Origin: Labyrinthula sp. Ha
Lineage: Eukaryota; Sar; Bigyra; Labyrinthulida; Labyrinthulaceae
Direction: 5' to 3'
Length of the DNA: 64,000 nucleotides
Assembly (NCBI GenBank): GCA_015227615.1
Contig: JAALGZ010000023.1
Coordinates: forward strand, 62,001 to 126,000
Shown here piece by piece: positions 1-9,232 of the stretch. The position numbers and the translations under genes were made by a program. The notes under the pieces are model-generated. The model did no database searches. It saw nothing but the letters and a program-made list of their open reading frames with translations, and was not told the origin of the DNA. How positions within the stretch are numbered: the first letter of the stretch is position 1; every line of letters starts with the position of its first letter.

Positions 1-599
1 CTCCAGTAATGCTCTTAGCAGTGGGGGGCAACAACAGCATATCTTTCAGTCTCGGAGACTGCACCTCATTAATATGTACTGTTCATTTAACCAAATAAGT
101 TAATTTTACTATAAATAGTTAAGTTCAATGAGTTTACGCAAAATTTATTAATTTTAAACAGGGTGTGAGGGGAATGAAAATTGAAATCTTTTTCATAAAG
201 AAAATTTATGATATAATGAAGTCCAAAAAGTGTGAATGTCAAAAAATCTATAGCAGCAAAGACAAACCTTTAAAACACACACAAAAGTTTAAATCAAGAA
301 GCAAAAAAGACAGTAGAGCACATGAAAGATAATTTTTGTTGACCAATAAATGCAGCTGGAGGGGACAAATAGACAGATATTTTGGTTGATAAGGTATCAA
401 GATATCTTCCAAATCTTGCCGCAAAAAAAGGAAAAATGCAACGCAATAAGATAATTAAAATAATTGTGTAGACTCTACCATCATATCTGGATATGTCACC
501 CAATTAAGTTAGTTGTAGCAAAGGGGTGTGGATTCTCAATGATTCTAAAGAATTACTTTATAGCAGAAAATTTGCCACAGAAAAACAGAAAGTAAAATT
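1..599. other. Unassigned A+T-rich stretch at the window edge
   Basis: No convincing coding region is visible. It lies directly upstream of the decayed protease of element D, so it may be the eroded gag end of that element, but I found no gag similarity to A, B or C. The short minus-strand open frame at 294-503 has no recognisable motif. Confidence 0.3.
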
Positions 600-858
600 T
601 GGATATACAAAGGTTTTAAAGATAGAAAAAATATGGAATCTAAAGTTGAAGTCGACAACAAAAAGGTAAAAACAAATGGATACGAGTTGTTGGAGATGAT
701 AAAAGTATGTTAATATTAGACCTAAAAATTATTAAGACGAGACCATATAAACAAGTCAATGACACAATTAATAATAGATCCTATAATAACTTTGTGCTGG
801 TCTCCGTTATTTCCAGTTTTTTGTAAAAACAGTGGAAGATCTATAAAATGCTTTTGAG

Positions 859-1047
859 ATCAAATTTCCTGATAAAATCAGATACAAAATCAAAAAGAAG
901 GTTTTTGCTTATGCTATGCTCGTCAAAGGAGAGTTAAAGCTCATTATAAATAAGCAAAACTTTCTCTATTCCCAGGGTCCACAATCAAAAGAAATTTTTA
1001 TTGCAGTGAATGCGATGAACAAGTATGGATGCAATATTGACTTTTAG
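859..1047 (+). pseudogene. Element D protease C-terminal remnant
   Basis: The translation runs IKFPDK...KKKVFAYAMLVKGE and ends near NKYGCNIDF, colinear with the element A protease (VQFPDK...KKVVYARAMLKQGE ... LNYFGIKLDL). The Asp-Ser/Thr-Gly active site should lie upstream, where I cannot recognise it. The segment closes with an in-frame TAG at 1045-1047, after which the same frame stays open for about 55 codons. The TAG sits at nearly the same place as the TAG codons of A and B. Confidence 0.6.
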
Positions 1048-2189
1048 AACAATCTAAGATATATGAAAAAGCAAAAACAAATTTCGAAACTTTTTTTGGA
1101 ATCATTACTAAATGAAATAAAAGAAAAGTTCGTGGAGACAAAACCAAGGATTAGAGTCACAAAATTCCCATCAGTAACTAACGATGATCATTCATATGGA
1201 GTTTTTGATATATTAAAACCACAAGCTGTTGAAAAATAAGAAGCTTGTAATAATGAAACCAGGATCCAAAATTTAGTCTATACTCATTTTCTATTCCTGA
1301 ACAAAGCTTACAATTTTAGCGAACAGTTGATTTTTCTAACCCCTCCACATCTCTCAACCAATGAACGGGGAGTTTTTAAGCACGAGAGAAAAGCTCTTAG
1401 TGCAAAAGTTGTACAAAATGAACAAATACGTTTTTTAATTTTCAAGCTTCAAAAATATTTCAAAAACAAAAAGCCATTTGGAATAAATATTACACGCTAT
1501 ATTCTCTAAAAAAAAGAAGTTAGAATGAAAAAGGTTATCCACCAAAAACACTCAGAATAACCTCATAAGGACTGTTAAGTTCAAAGTTAAGCCACTGTGT
1601 AACATAGACACCTTAATAGCTGATACGGTAGCTAAAGTTGTTAACCAAAGCAAGCAAATGAACCTAATCCTCATCAAAAATATGCTAGACCTGATCTCAG
1701 TATAGTTCAACGAAGTTGGTTAAAAAGAAGGCAACATATTTGTTGAGAAAGAACTAGAAAATATGTTGGGGATGACTGAAAAAAAAGTTCAGTAACAGTC
1801 AAGTTGATGCAGAAGATAATAACTTAAAAAATGTTTTTTAACCAGATTTTTTCAAGCTATGGCTTGAAGCAAAACAACGCAAGGAGGTCATTTTTAATAC
1901 CTAAAGAACTTGGTCTAATCTTAGGACACAAAATTATAAATTGCACTGGATACAATTTTAACAATGAGTAAGAAGAGTATAATCAACTCATGTTTATAAA
2001 ATTATAGAAAATGAGAAGAACTGAACCAGAAAAACCCATTACGGTGTTTCCCCTCCTTAGTTGTTCCGAGAAAGAAAAAAAACTAAAAAAAGGGATACGA
2101 CAATTATTCTACATAAGAAAGGAAAGGTTAAAATTGTAAAAGTTCAATTAATTCTTATGAAATGATTATTAATATGATCCTTTTGAAAG

Positions 2190-2775
2190 ACAAAATTACA
2201 AGAACAAGCTTAAATCATCCAAATTTAGAAAGATTTATGACAAGTCTCGAAGAAACTAATGTATATGTAATCCTAAATATTTTTTTTTGGGTTTAATTTC
2301 CTTACAACTAAAGAATATTATCAGAAATATTTTGTATTTCTTACAAGAGGAAGGAATATGCAGTGAAATAATATCTCAAGGGGGGTGAGCCATTATGTCT
2401 ACTTCTTTTGTGACGAAATACTTAGTGACATTATACATGATGAAAAGATTGGAATAAGATATTTTAGAAGGAAATATACTGGAGTCTTAAACTTGGTAAG
2501 AAGACGTACTTTTTTATTTAATGATATAAAATTATTTGCTTGAAATGTTAGAAAACTCACTAATCTGACTTAAGAAAAAAAATAATAGACCAAACTTAAT
2601 GTAGCATGAATTCGTGGAAAAGTTATTGGTTTGATGTGAACTCAATAAAAGGAAGGGACCTTAGAACTTCGCTGATAAATTTTAAGAAGTTATTATACTT
2701 ACTGCCAAACCAAAATATAAGTACCAAGCAACTAAACTGCCTTATTTGTTCAATTGACTGGGAATAAACATTCTT
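2190..2775 (+). pseudogene. Element D reverse transcriptase remnant
   Basis: Two blocks are recognisable. Near 2205-2345 the translation has LNHPNLERFMTSLEETN, matching LNLPNLERQLMSIKNTR of element A. Near 2645-2780 a block resembles the region around GREIKRGQWNF and the following connection domain. The catalytic WxDD box is destroyed: the expected place near 2480 reads GVLNLVRR. There are many stops and frame changes, so no functional polymerase can be made. Confidence 0.7.
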
Positions 2776-2802
2776 AGAATTTTAACTTTGATTCAACCTT
2801 TT

Positions 2803-2806
2803 GCTG
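2803..2806. repeat. 4-bp target site duplication (gctg), left of element A
   Basis: The four bases gctg abut the outer end of the A LTR and recur directly after the other LTR at 10788-10791. A 4-bp duplication is usual for Ty3/Gypsy integrases. It shows that A integrated as a unit into element D. Confidence 0.85.
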
Positions 2807-3043
2807 TGTCTTCGCTGGTATACCTTTGACTCTTTCTTCAATCGTAGATATTGTGTGTTAACAGTTAAATATGACAGATATAAACGGCTAGAAATATAAC
2901 AGAACCGATATAAGTAGTATATTACAAGGGAGTACACACAGGGGTGTGCACATGGCCAATATAACAAGTACACACGCAGGTGTGCATTGGCTTCTATATC
3001 AACGAATATATCGCTAGAACGACTATCACGTCCTTCGAGGACA
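2807..3043 (-). repeat. Element A 3' LTR
   Basis: A 237-bp repeat, TG...CA bounded, about 98% identical by eye to 10551-10787. It is flanked outside by the gctg duplication and inside by the polypurine tract. Short open frames inside the LTR copies are not genes. Confidence 0.93.
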
Positions 3044-3053
3044 TCCCCCCCTT
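3044..3053 (-). other. Element A polypurine tract
   Basis: On the minus strand the ten bases AAGGGGGGGA lie directly against the start of the 3' LTR. This is the standard position of the RNase H-resistant primer for plus-strand cDNA synthesis. Confidence 0.8.
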
Positions 3054-3112
3054 GAAGGAAAGAAGTGCTATGCACCTGAAGGCGTGTAAACAATATGAGC
3101 TTTAGCATCAAG

Positions 3113-4489
3113 TTATATTCCACAGCTGCTCCAGTTCTGTCGTAGATTGTTACTTCTGGCGGACATCTCGAACTTGTTGCAGTGAGGGAAAACAAGATCC
3201 AAAATCCAGTAGAAAGTTTCGGGCTTAGCTGAAGGTTCTAATGGAATAGTCTTGATAGAGTTTGAAAAATGATCTAATTTGTATTCTCCAAAGGTGTCTG
3301 AGTAATAAATAGATTCCTGTTCTCTCCTTTGAAATATTAGGCAGGTTTCTTGAGCATGTTGTAAGAAATAACCTAAACTTTTAAATAAACTTCCAGATCT
3401 ATGTGACTTGATCCAAGTAAAGATGTCGACTGAATAATAATTAAGGGATTTGGCCCAAGACAAGGCGCAATGATAAGAAGAATTCGTAACCCACAAAAAT
3501 AAATAACTTCCAAAAGGGAAGTGTTGTAAAGGTAAATCTAATTTCACGAATTCAGAGTTAGATAAAGTTGGGTAGTCCAGTGTTATTCCACGCGTAGGAT
3601 TTGAATTACCTATCTTCCACGGAGGATCAACCACTAAGACTTGGAAAATATTGTGTTTTGAATAAGGTTTTTCGAACTCCAAATCAAAGATGTTTTGCCT
3701 AAATAATCTGGCATCGGGCGGAGTAAAGTATATTTTTCCACCACAACCTAAAAGGGTGTAATAATTTCCACCATTATATTCTAGTATTACCTTGTCGCCT
3801 GATAATAAATCCACTGAAGTAAGTTGCACTTTATTGTCCAGGAGAACCAAGGAAATTGAAATTGAGTCTTGTCGGTATGAATAGCTACTTGGTGTATTTC
3901 GTAGTTCATCAAATTCTTGGCTAAATGTAATAGACTTTGAATATAATGTAGATAGATCAGTCCAATAAGTAGATGACTTTAATAAAGTTCTGTTAAGAGT
4001 GTCGAGTAGTAATTCATTTCCTTCAACAGCTTTTACTAATGGTTCTGACAGATTAAGTATTCGTGACTTTAAAGCTTCAAAAGAAGAGATACCGAATTGT
4101 AGTAGGAATTGTTGACATTCATCAGAATCAGTGTATTCTTCTTCCATCAACCTAAGATGCTTGAGGTTCTCGATTCTTCTGAAATAAGGGATCTTAATGT
4201 CTTCTGGCTTCGAAGTTATTTCGATCTCTTGAGAAAATAAAGTTAGTATCTTTGTCTTTTCAATGTAAGTGTTGAAACGTCCTGTTAAGTTTTTATGCAT
4301 CGTTTTAATTCCAAAATGCTTTTGAAGAAAAGTTCTAAGCTCAAATACATCGAATCTTCTATTATGAAATATTCCAATAGACTGCAAGTTACATAGCCTC
4401 TGAATCTGGGTCGAAATCTGTTGCTTTGATCTAAAATGCAAATAATCTCCTTCTAAATATTCAACATATTTCCCAGATCCAAACTTCAT
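3113..4489 (-). CDS. Element A SANT/Myb-like plus MT-A70 adenine methyltransferase module
   Basis: A 458-residue open frame. The first ~40 residues (KFGSGKYVEYLEGDY..) complete a SANT/Myb-like module that begins upstream of the first ATG as GWLPEEKNILRLLIMKFG, aligned with GWTKAEKQEIRKLVLKFG of element B. The C-terminal half is an MT-A70 domain: a conserved lead-in (LLGCGGKIYFTPPDARLF), the catalytic motif DPPW at 3617-3628 (VLVVDPPWKIG), then YPTLSNSEF, SYLFLWVTN, IFTWIKSHRSG and the terminal KPETFYW and SNNLRQNW. In METTL3/IME4-type enzymes DPPW binds S-adenosylmethionine and the target adenine. The frame is -1 relative to the upstream integrase-chromodomain frame, so it needs a frameshift or separate translation, or is the result of a one-base indel. 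RNA or DNA as substrate cannot be decided from sequence. Confidence 0.88.
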   Translation of the reverse strand: MKFGSGKYVEYLEGDYLHFRSKQQISTQIQRLCNLQSIGIFHNRRFDVFELRTFLQKHFGIKTMHKNLTGRFNTYIEKTKILTLFSQEIEITSKPEDIKIPYFRRIENLKHLRLMEEEYTDSDECQQFLLQFGISSFEALKSRILNLSEPLVKAVEGNELLLDTLNRTLLKSSTYWTDLSTLYSKSITFSQEFDELRNTPSSYSYRQDSISISLVLLDNKVQLTSVDLLSGDKVILEYNGGNYYTLLGCGGKIYFTPPDARLFRQNIFDLEFEKPYSKHNIFQVLVVDPPWKIGNSNPTRGITLDYPTLSNSEFVKLDLPLQHFPFGSYLFLWVTNSSYHCALSWAKSLNYYSVDIFTWIKSHRSGSLFKSLGYFLQHAQETCLIFQRREQESIYYSDTFGEYKLDHFSNSIKTIPLEPSAKPETFYWILDLVFPHCNKFEMSARSNNLRQNWSSCGI

Positions 4490-4530
4490 GATTAAAAGAC
4501 GTAAAATGTTCTTCTCCTCTGGTAGCCATC

Positions 4531-6593
4531 CTAGGGTATTTCCCCCGAAATAAAATGAAAATTTAGTTGTTTCTGGAACTTCATCGAGGATAAACGAAAT
4601 TTGAGGCTATTGACACGTGCAAGTTGATTTCTTCTTGAAACATCATGATCTTGTAGAATTCTTGAAATAAGCATCTTGAGGTTATTGTCGTCCATATTTT
4701 GAACATAAGAAGTAACTAGAATAGGAACATCTTCATAAATAGTAACAGCTGGTTCCCAGGTGTCTTGATCCTGTTCAAAACCTAACCAGCGGATTTTAAA
4801 CTCACAAGAGTTATTGTCAGCAGCTAATCTACATCCAACAATGCTTTCTATTCCCAACTGCTTAAAATTGTGAACGAATAATGCTTTCAACTTCTTGCTG
4901 CCAATAGGGCGAGTGTGTGAATAAAACCAAATGCGTGATGAATGAACAGTTCTAGTCTTCCCTAAGAGAGACTCCACTAAATAAACATTGCTTGATAAAA
5001 TATCTATTATTTGATAGGGTCCTATCCATGAGAGACTAGTTTTAGCATTTGCATGTTGTGTACCATGTTCAGAAACTAACACCCAATCCCCAGATGAGAA
5101 TTGTAAAATGGGCGTAGCAGTTTTATTTCTCCTGCTATTTTCAGCTTCTTGTTTAAGTCTAACAACTTCAAAAGTTTGATTCTGTATTGTGTCTAAAGTA
5201 GTGATAATATTTTCAACATCAGAAAACATGGCTTCTTTGTCCAAGGGCTTACGAACTTCGTTGCCGACTGTTATTGCAAAATGTTGTAAATCACGTTCTA
5301 CTAAAGGTGTATTCAACCTATGATATAAAAATAACTCGTTAGGAGTTCTCCCGTCTCTTCTTTCCATGGGCTTATTATTGATGATGTACGTTATTAGAGA
5401 TAAAATGCTAGGCCATTGGGATTCATGCAATCCGAACTGACTAACTAGCGATTTAAGATAGTTTAAAATACTATTATTTGCCGTCTCTACTGAACCATTT
5501 GTCCATGGCGAGTAGGCAATAGTAAAGTTTTGTTCAAATCCAATTGATTTACTTAGGTAGTGTAATAAATTATTTGAAAAATGGGACCCATTGTCCGTAA
5601 TTATTAAGAAATCTTCTGCAAAACCAAAGTTTGCTCTCCATAATAAAAGAGATTCCGCCATTCCTCTTGCGGTTGGTTTTTTATGAAAAGTAAGTTGAGT
5701 TTTTCTGGTCGCAGAATCTAATAGTACCAATATATAACCTGCTTGGTTAATGTACAAAAAGTCTGCGCGCAGTATTTCGCGTGACTTCTTTGCTAGATGT
5801 GTTAGATGGTACGGCCTCCGTATAATACGAGGAGACTTTTGGCAATGTAAGCACCTGTTTCTGTAAGAAGACAATAAGGCATTTAAGTCCTTCTTTCTGA
5901 TTCCTTGTAAATAAACCTCTGATAAGTACTTCTTTTCTGCAGAAGCACTAGGATGTCCTCTTAAAATATGGTTCATAATAATGTAGCGAGGAATTAAAGT
6001 TCTTGGTATTACTAATAAATCATCCTTGTAGTAAACTCCTTCTTTAATTTGAAAATCGGACAACGAATCGGAGTGTAGTTTGTGTTGATGCTTCTTTAAA
6101 GTATTGAAATCTATTGATTTAAAAGAAATGTTTGGGTAAAATGGTGAAAGGTAAGAAATGTGTTCATTTAATAATTCCTGTTGAAGATTAAAACGATTGG
6201 TTGAGACTGAGACTCTTCCTTCGAGTTCTGCCTCACCAAATGATAAATTAGAGACCTTGGTTGTTATACGGGTTAATTCTGGTTCTTGATTTAATACATC
6301 TGAAAAGTTAATCTCGTTAGAAAGCTTAATTGTTTTCCAATTTTTGAAATCTGGTTCAATATTAGAAACTATTTGAGTTGTTGTCTTATCTGGTTTTTGA
6401 TCTGCTTCTGTATTTTCTAAAAACTTATTTTGAATAACTTCAGAGTTTGATTCATAAATAAAGTTGCATCTTGAGATATTTGCTTCATTAGTTTTTCCCC
6501 AACGAGTTAAGAGATCAGAGACAAAGTTGTCTCTACTAGAAATATGGAAGATGGTTAAGTCAACAGACTGTAACCTTAGAATCCACCTCTAAG
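4531..6593 (-). CDS. Element A integrase and chromodomain
   Basis: The open frame runs from a TAG at about 6590 to a TAG at 4531; the first ATG lies well inside, so it is part of a polyprotein. It starts with the end of RNase H (RWILRLQSVDL, SDLLTRWG). The integrase zinc-binding part has H-x4-H (HILRGH) and C-x2-C (CLHC), and the catalytic core has Asp (RADFLYIN), Asp (ITDNGSHF) and Glu (SVETANNS). Then comes a beta-barrel-like segment (SWIGPYQIIDIL) and a chromodomain (FKIRWLGFEQDQDTWEP). Chromodomains of chromoviruses direct integration to modified chromatin. The last residues (HFISGEIP) end at the TAG just before the SANT-methyltransferase frame. Confidence 0.9.
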
Positions 6594-7478
6594 GCGATCC
6601 CAATAGATTCGACGTTCGTTTTGTTTAATTCTGACTACTGAAAGTAAGGCTCTGTGGTCTGTATAAATATAGATCCCACCCGAGTGTGTCCTTAAAACAA
6701 ACCCTATTCGCTCAAAAGCGTAAATAATTGGGTATAATTCAGTCGAAGAAATAGGCCATCTTAATTCACTTGAAATAAAAGAACCCGACAGGAACATAAT
6801 TGGTCTTGGCTTTAAAGTTCTGACGTCGTTAGTGACGTTCTTTTCTTCATCCTGAAAAACAGCCAGACTCCAAACATCCTGAGAGGAGTCTGTGAAAAGT
6901 AAAAATGGTATCTTTTCATCATACATTGAAAGGAATCTTTTACTTGAATCAACTATAGCTTGTTTCAGCATTGAATATGCCTGCTCTTTTTCTTCAGTCC
7001 ATTCGACTTCTTCTTTTAATCTTTCAACTTCAGCTAACTCCTTACCTTTAAGATTAGCATATTCTGCAAAGGGTTTTCTTAATTGAGAGAGCTTAGGTAT
7101 ATTTGGCGAGAGCCAATTCGCTAAATAAACTAATTGTGCTGCCTCATGCCTGTACGTAGGCTTTGGCATATTTAATATTTTTTCAAAGAATGCTGGTGAA
7201 AAATTCCATTGACCTCTTTTAATTTCGCGGCCACACCAGATGGTGTGTTGTTCTCCGAAACCGCATTTTCTTAAATTGAAGTGAACTTTCCGAAATATAG
7301 CTCTTTGTAATAATTTTTCTAAAATAATGCATAGCTTTTCAAAAGAAGTTGAGTAAACGAGAAGGTCATCTAACCAAGCTAGTACACCATTCTCTTCTGT
7401 ATTGAATAAATAATCACCATCCTGATCAATAACCTCATTAATTATGCGATCAAAGAAAAGTGATGGGTATTTGACCAT
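6576..7478 (-). CDS. Element A reverse transcriptase C-terminal part and RNase H
   Basis: The frame carries the second half of the polymerase with active-site box LAWLDDLLVY (WLDD at 7365-7376, Trp where most families have Tyr or Phe), GREIKRGQWNF, and the RNase H domain (LLFTDSSQD, TELYPII, IYTDHRALLSV). It is out of frame with the preceding RT frame. A run of three C near 7480 (ATACCCATCAC in element direction) looks like one C has been lost, because restoring the phase there gives the family pattern APMG...FF. A second frame change at about 6590 separates it from the integrase frame. The start at 7478 is only the first ATG, not a true start. Confidence 0.88.
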   Translation of the reverse strand: MVKYPSLFFDRIINEVIDQDGDYLFNTEENGVLAWLDDLLVYSTSFEKLCIILEKLLQRAIFRKVHFNLRKCGFGEQHTIWCGREIKRGQWNFSPAFFEKILNMPKPTYRHEAAQLVYLANWLSPNIPKLSQLRKPFAEYANLKGKELAEVERLKEEVEWTEEKEQAYSMLKQAIVDSSKRFLSMYDEKIPFLLFTDSSQDVWSLAVFQDEEKNVTNDVRTLKPRPIMFLSGSFISSELRWPISSTELYPIIYAFERIGFVLRTHSGGIYIYTDHRALLSVVRIKQNERRIYWDRLRGGF

Positions 7479-8296
7479 CCCATTGGTGCGTGATTTAAAG
7501 TGTAGGCACTCCTTCTTGTGACGAGAGTGAATATTTCTCTATGTTCTTCCTTTGTAGGCAGAAAGTCAAAGCCTGAAAGTATGTCCAACGTCGCGTAGAA
7601 CCTAGTGTTCTTTATGGACATTAACTGCCGTTCTAAGTTTGGCAAGTTTAAAGTAGTTGGTTGAGTTATTTGATTCAACTTGATCATATTCGCTACCATT
7701 CGGTAACGATTGAGAATATTGTCTTCTTTCCAACTTTCGCGTTGACTGTTAGTCATTGTAGCCCAATCGCTAGGCTTAGTAATCTTTTTTGTAACAACGA
7801 AAACAGGATGGCCCCAGACTGGGTTCTTTGCTGGAGAAACAATGCCGGCCTGTCTTAGAGCTTCAAACTTAAGCTCTAAAAACCTCTCCTCTTCTTTAGT
7901 CTGGTGATAACCATCGCTCCTCAGAATTGAAGAGCCTGGTTTAAGTTCCACTTCTATGGGAGTTAAATTAGACATCTGTGCATTAGATTGTCTTAATCCC
8001 CATCCAGCGCGATATTTTGTAAATAATTTCTTCAGGAAGTTCTGTTGCTGTGAATTAAATGTAGATTCAGAAAGTTTAACATTTATCATTGTATTTATTT
8101 CTTTGTCTTCCTCCGCTATTTGAATATTACCTTCGCCGATGCCTATTTCGTTAAATTCTTCAGGCATGTTCTGTTGAACATTGGCTAGTAATACGGGAGT
8201 AACTTCGCTGTTATCGGGATCTCTGTCTAACTTTTCAAAATAAGCTGTTTCTAAATCTTCAATGGGCTTAACTCTGAGCTCTCTAACTTCGAGAGT
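7442..8296 (-). CDS. Element A reverse transcriptase N-terminal part
   Basis: The frame is open from the TGA at 8297-8299 to 7442. It contains the fingers and palm of a Ty3/Gypsy polymerase: PVFVVTKK, YRMVANMIKLNQ, the first catalytic Asp in ATLDILSGFDF, and the thumb-side APMGWSN. It shares frame with the linker and protease upstream. The frame closes early because of the indel near 7480; the polymerase continues in the frame of 6576-7478. Confidence 0.87.
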   Translation of the reverse strand, partial: TLEVRELRVKPIEDLETAYFEKLDRDPDNSEVTPVLLANVQQNMPEEFNEIGIGEGNIQIAEEDKEINTMINVKLSESTFNSQQQNFLKKLFTKYRAGWGLRQSNAQMSNLTPIEVELKPGSSILRSDGYHQTKEEERFLELKFEALRQAGIVSPAKNPVWGHPVFVVTKKITKPSDWATMTNSQRESWKEDNILNRYRMVANMIKLNQITQPTTLNLPNLERQLMSIKNTRFYATLDILSGFDFLPTKEEHREIFTLVTRRSAYTLNHAPMGWSNTHHFSLIA

Positions 8297-8809
8297 TCAA
8301 ATATATGATGTCCCTTCTTGAGATAAAATAGTTGGAGCATCATTATAAAATTGAAGTGTAGGGGTTCGATTGAATAAACTTAGAATCATGTTCTGTAAAT
8401 CCTTCTTGATCTCATCACATTCCAGTTGTACGTCTGTGTTTTGTTGATGTTTAATAATCGAATGATCTAAATTGTTTTTATGGAAAATAAAATATCTTAA
8501 TACAATTGGCTTGAATATTTTGTGAAATTCTTTTGAAGTAAACTCCTTTTCCTGAATAAAAATAATTGAATCTGTTAATTTATAACCACTGCTATAAAAA
8601 GTATCGAAAATATAAGATAAGAATTGAGTGTCTGCTTTGATAATATGAAACATTGAATGTGATCCTGAATTTTTAAAGAATGATGTAATTTCCTGCTTGT
8701 TGAGTTGATTAATATGAATCTCCACTGTTGGTCCTCCCAAAGAGTTGTCTTGAATGCCGTGTAAAGAAAAGATTGGTTTAGAAATCTGGACTTTGTTTCC
8801 ACCTTTATC
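8297..8809 (-). CDS. Element A protease-RT linker region
   Basis: In frame with the protease, directly after the TAG at 8810-8812. It has no catalytic motif. Element B has a linker of similar size and position between protease and RT, so it is a normal part of this family's polyprotein. The in-frame TGA at 8297-8299 (TSYI, stop, TLEVRELRVKP) is probably a nonsense mutation, because the translation continues smoothly on both sides. Confidence 0.65.
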   Translation of the reverse strand, partial: DKGGNKVQISKPIFSLHGIQDNSLGGPTVEIHINQLNKQEITSFFKNSGSHSMFHIIKADTQFLSYIFDTFYSSGYKLTDSIIFIQEKEFTSKEFHKIFKPIVLRYFIFHKNNLDHSIIKHQQNTDVQLECDEIKKDLQNMILSLFNRTPTLQFYNDAPTILSQEGTSYI

Positions 8810-9232
8810 CTAATCTTCTTTTTCCTTACTATGATCAGCTTGTGTGAGGTCTAGCTTGATCCCAAAATAGTTCAAAGTTCTTTTCCCTATAATAACTTCA
8901 TCCCAGTTGGGATCATCTACAACAAAAAACTTCTGGACTACTATTCTGAAACTAGTTTCCCCCTGTTTGAGCATGGCCCTAGCATAGACCACCTTCTTTA
9001 CTTGTTTCTTTGTTTTATCCGGGAACTGGACCTCCTTTATATATTGTGGGTCTTCCGTCTTTATTGTGTAGTGTTCCAACGTTTGCAGGCTACTAACGTT
9101 GTAGTCTGCTCCCGTGTCCGCGATACCTTTAACGTCGTTATATTGCTTACTAGCAAGGTGAAAAAGCATCAAAGTGATAGGTGTAGCGCTTTTGCCTATT
9201 CTTCTAAGCACAATGCAACCCACGTTTCTTAG
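8810..9232 (-). CDS. Element A aspartic protease
   Basis: Retropepsin-type protease with active site ADTGADYNV and the C-terminal VIIGKRTLNYFG. It cleaves the polyprotein. It is in the same frame as gag, separated from it only by a TAA at 9233-9235, and in the same frame as the linker and RT, separated by a TAG at 8810-8812. The leftmost start codon in frame is a GTG at 9223, so the protein is more likely made as part of Gag-Pol than from its own start. Confidence 0.88.
   Translation of the reverse strand, partial: LRNVGCIVLRRIGKSATPITLMLFHLASKQYNDVKGIADTGADYNVSSLQTLEHYTIKTEDPQYIKEVQFPDKTKKQVKKVVYARAMLKQGETSFRIVVQKFFVVDDPNWDEVIIGKRTLNYFGIKLDLTQADHSKEKED

Larger units (their letters stand above)
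600..2806 (+). mobile_element. Old Ty3/Gypsy chromovirus D, left fragment (protease, linker, RT)
   Basis: Decayed plus-strand retroelement. Translated pieces match element A in order: the end of the protease (859-1047), the pro-RT linker, and the reverse transcriptase (about 2190-2775), all broken by many stops and shifts. The fragment ends at 2806, at the 4-bp target duplication of element A. The reading resumes at 10792, where the residues around the junction (PFAEKVNL) line up with PFAEYANL of element A. D continues in 10792-13069 and 22748 to about 24330. It is therefore the oldest element here and the landing site of both A and B. Confidence 0.85.

Noticed and set aside
2782-3195. 137-codon minus-strand open frame over the A 3' LTR
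   Set aside because: It runs through the LTR and out-of-frame methyltransferase sequence and has no protein similarity of its own.
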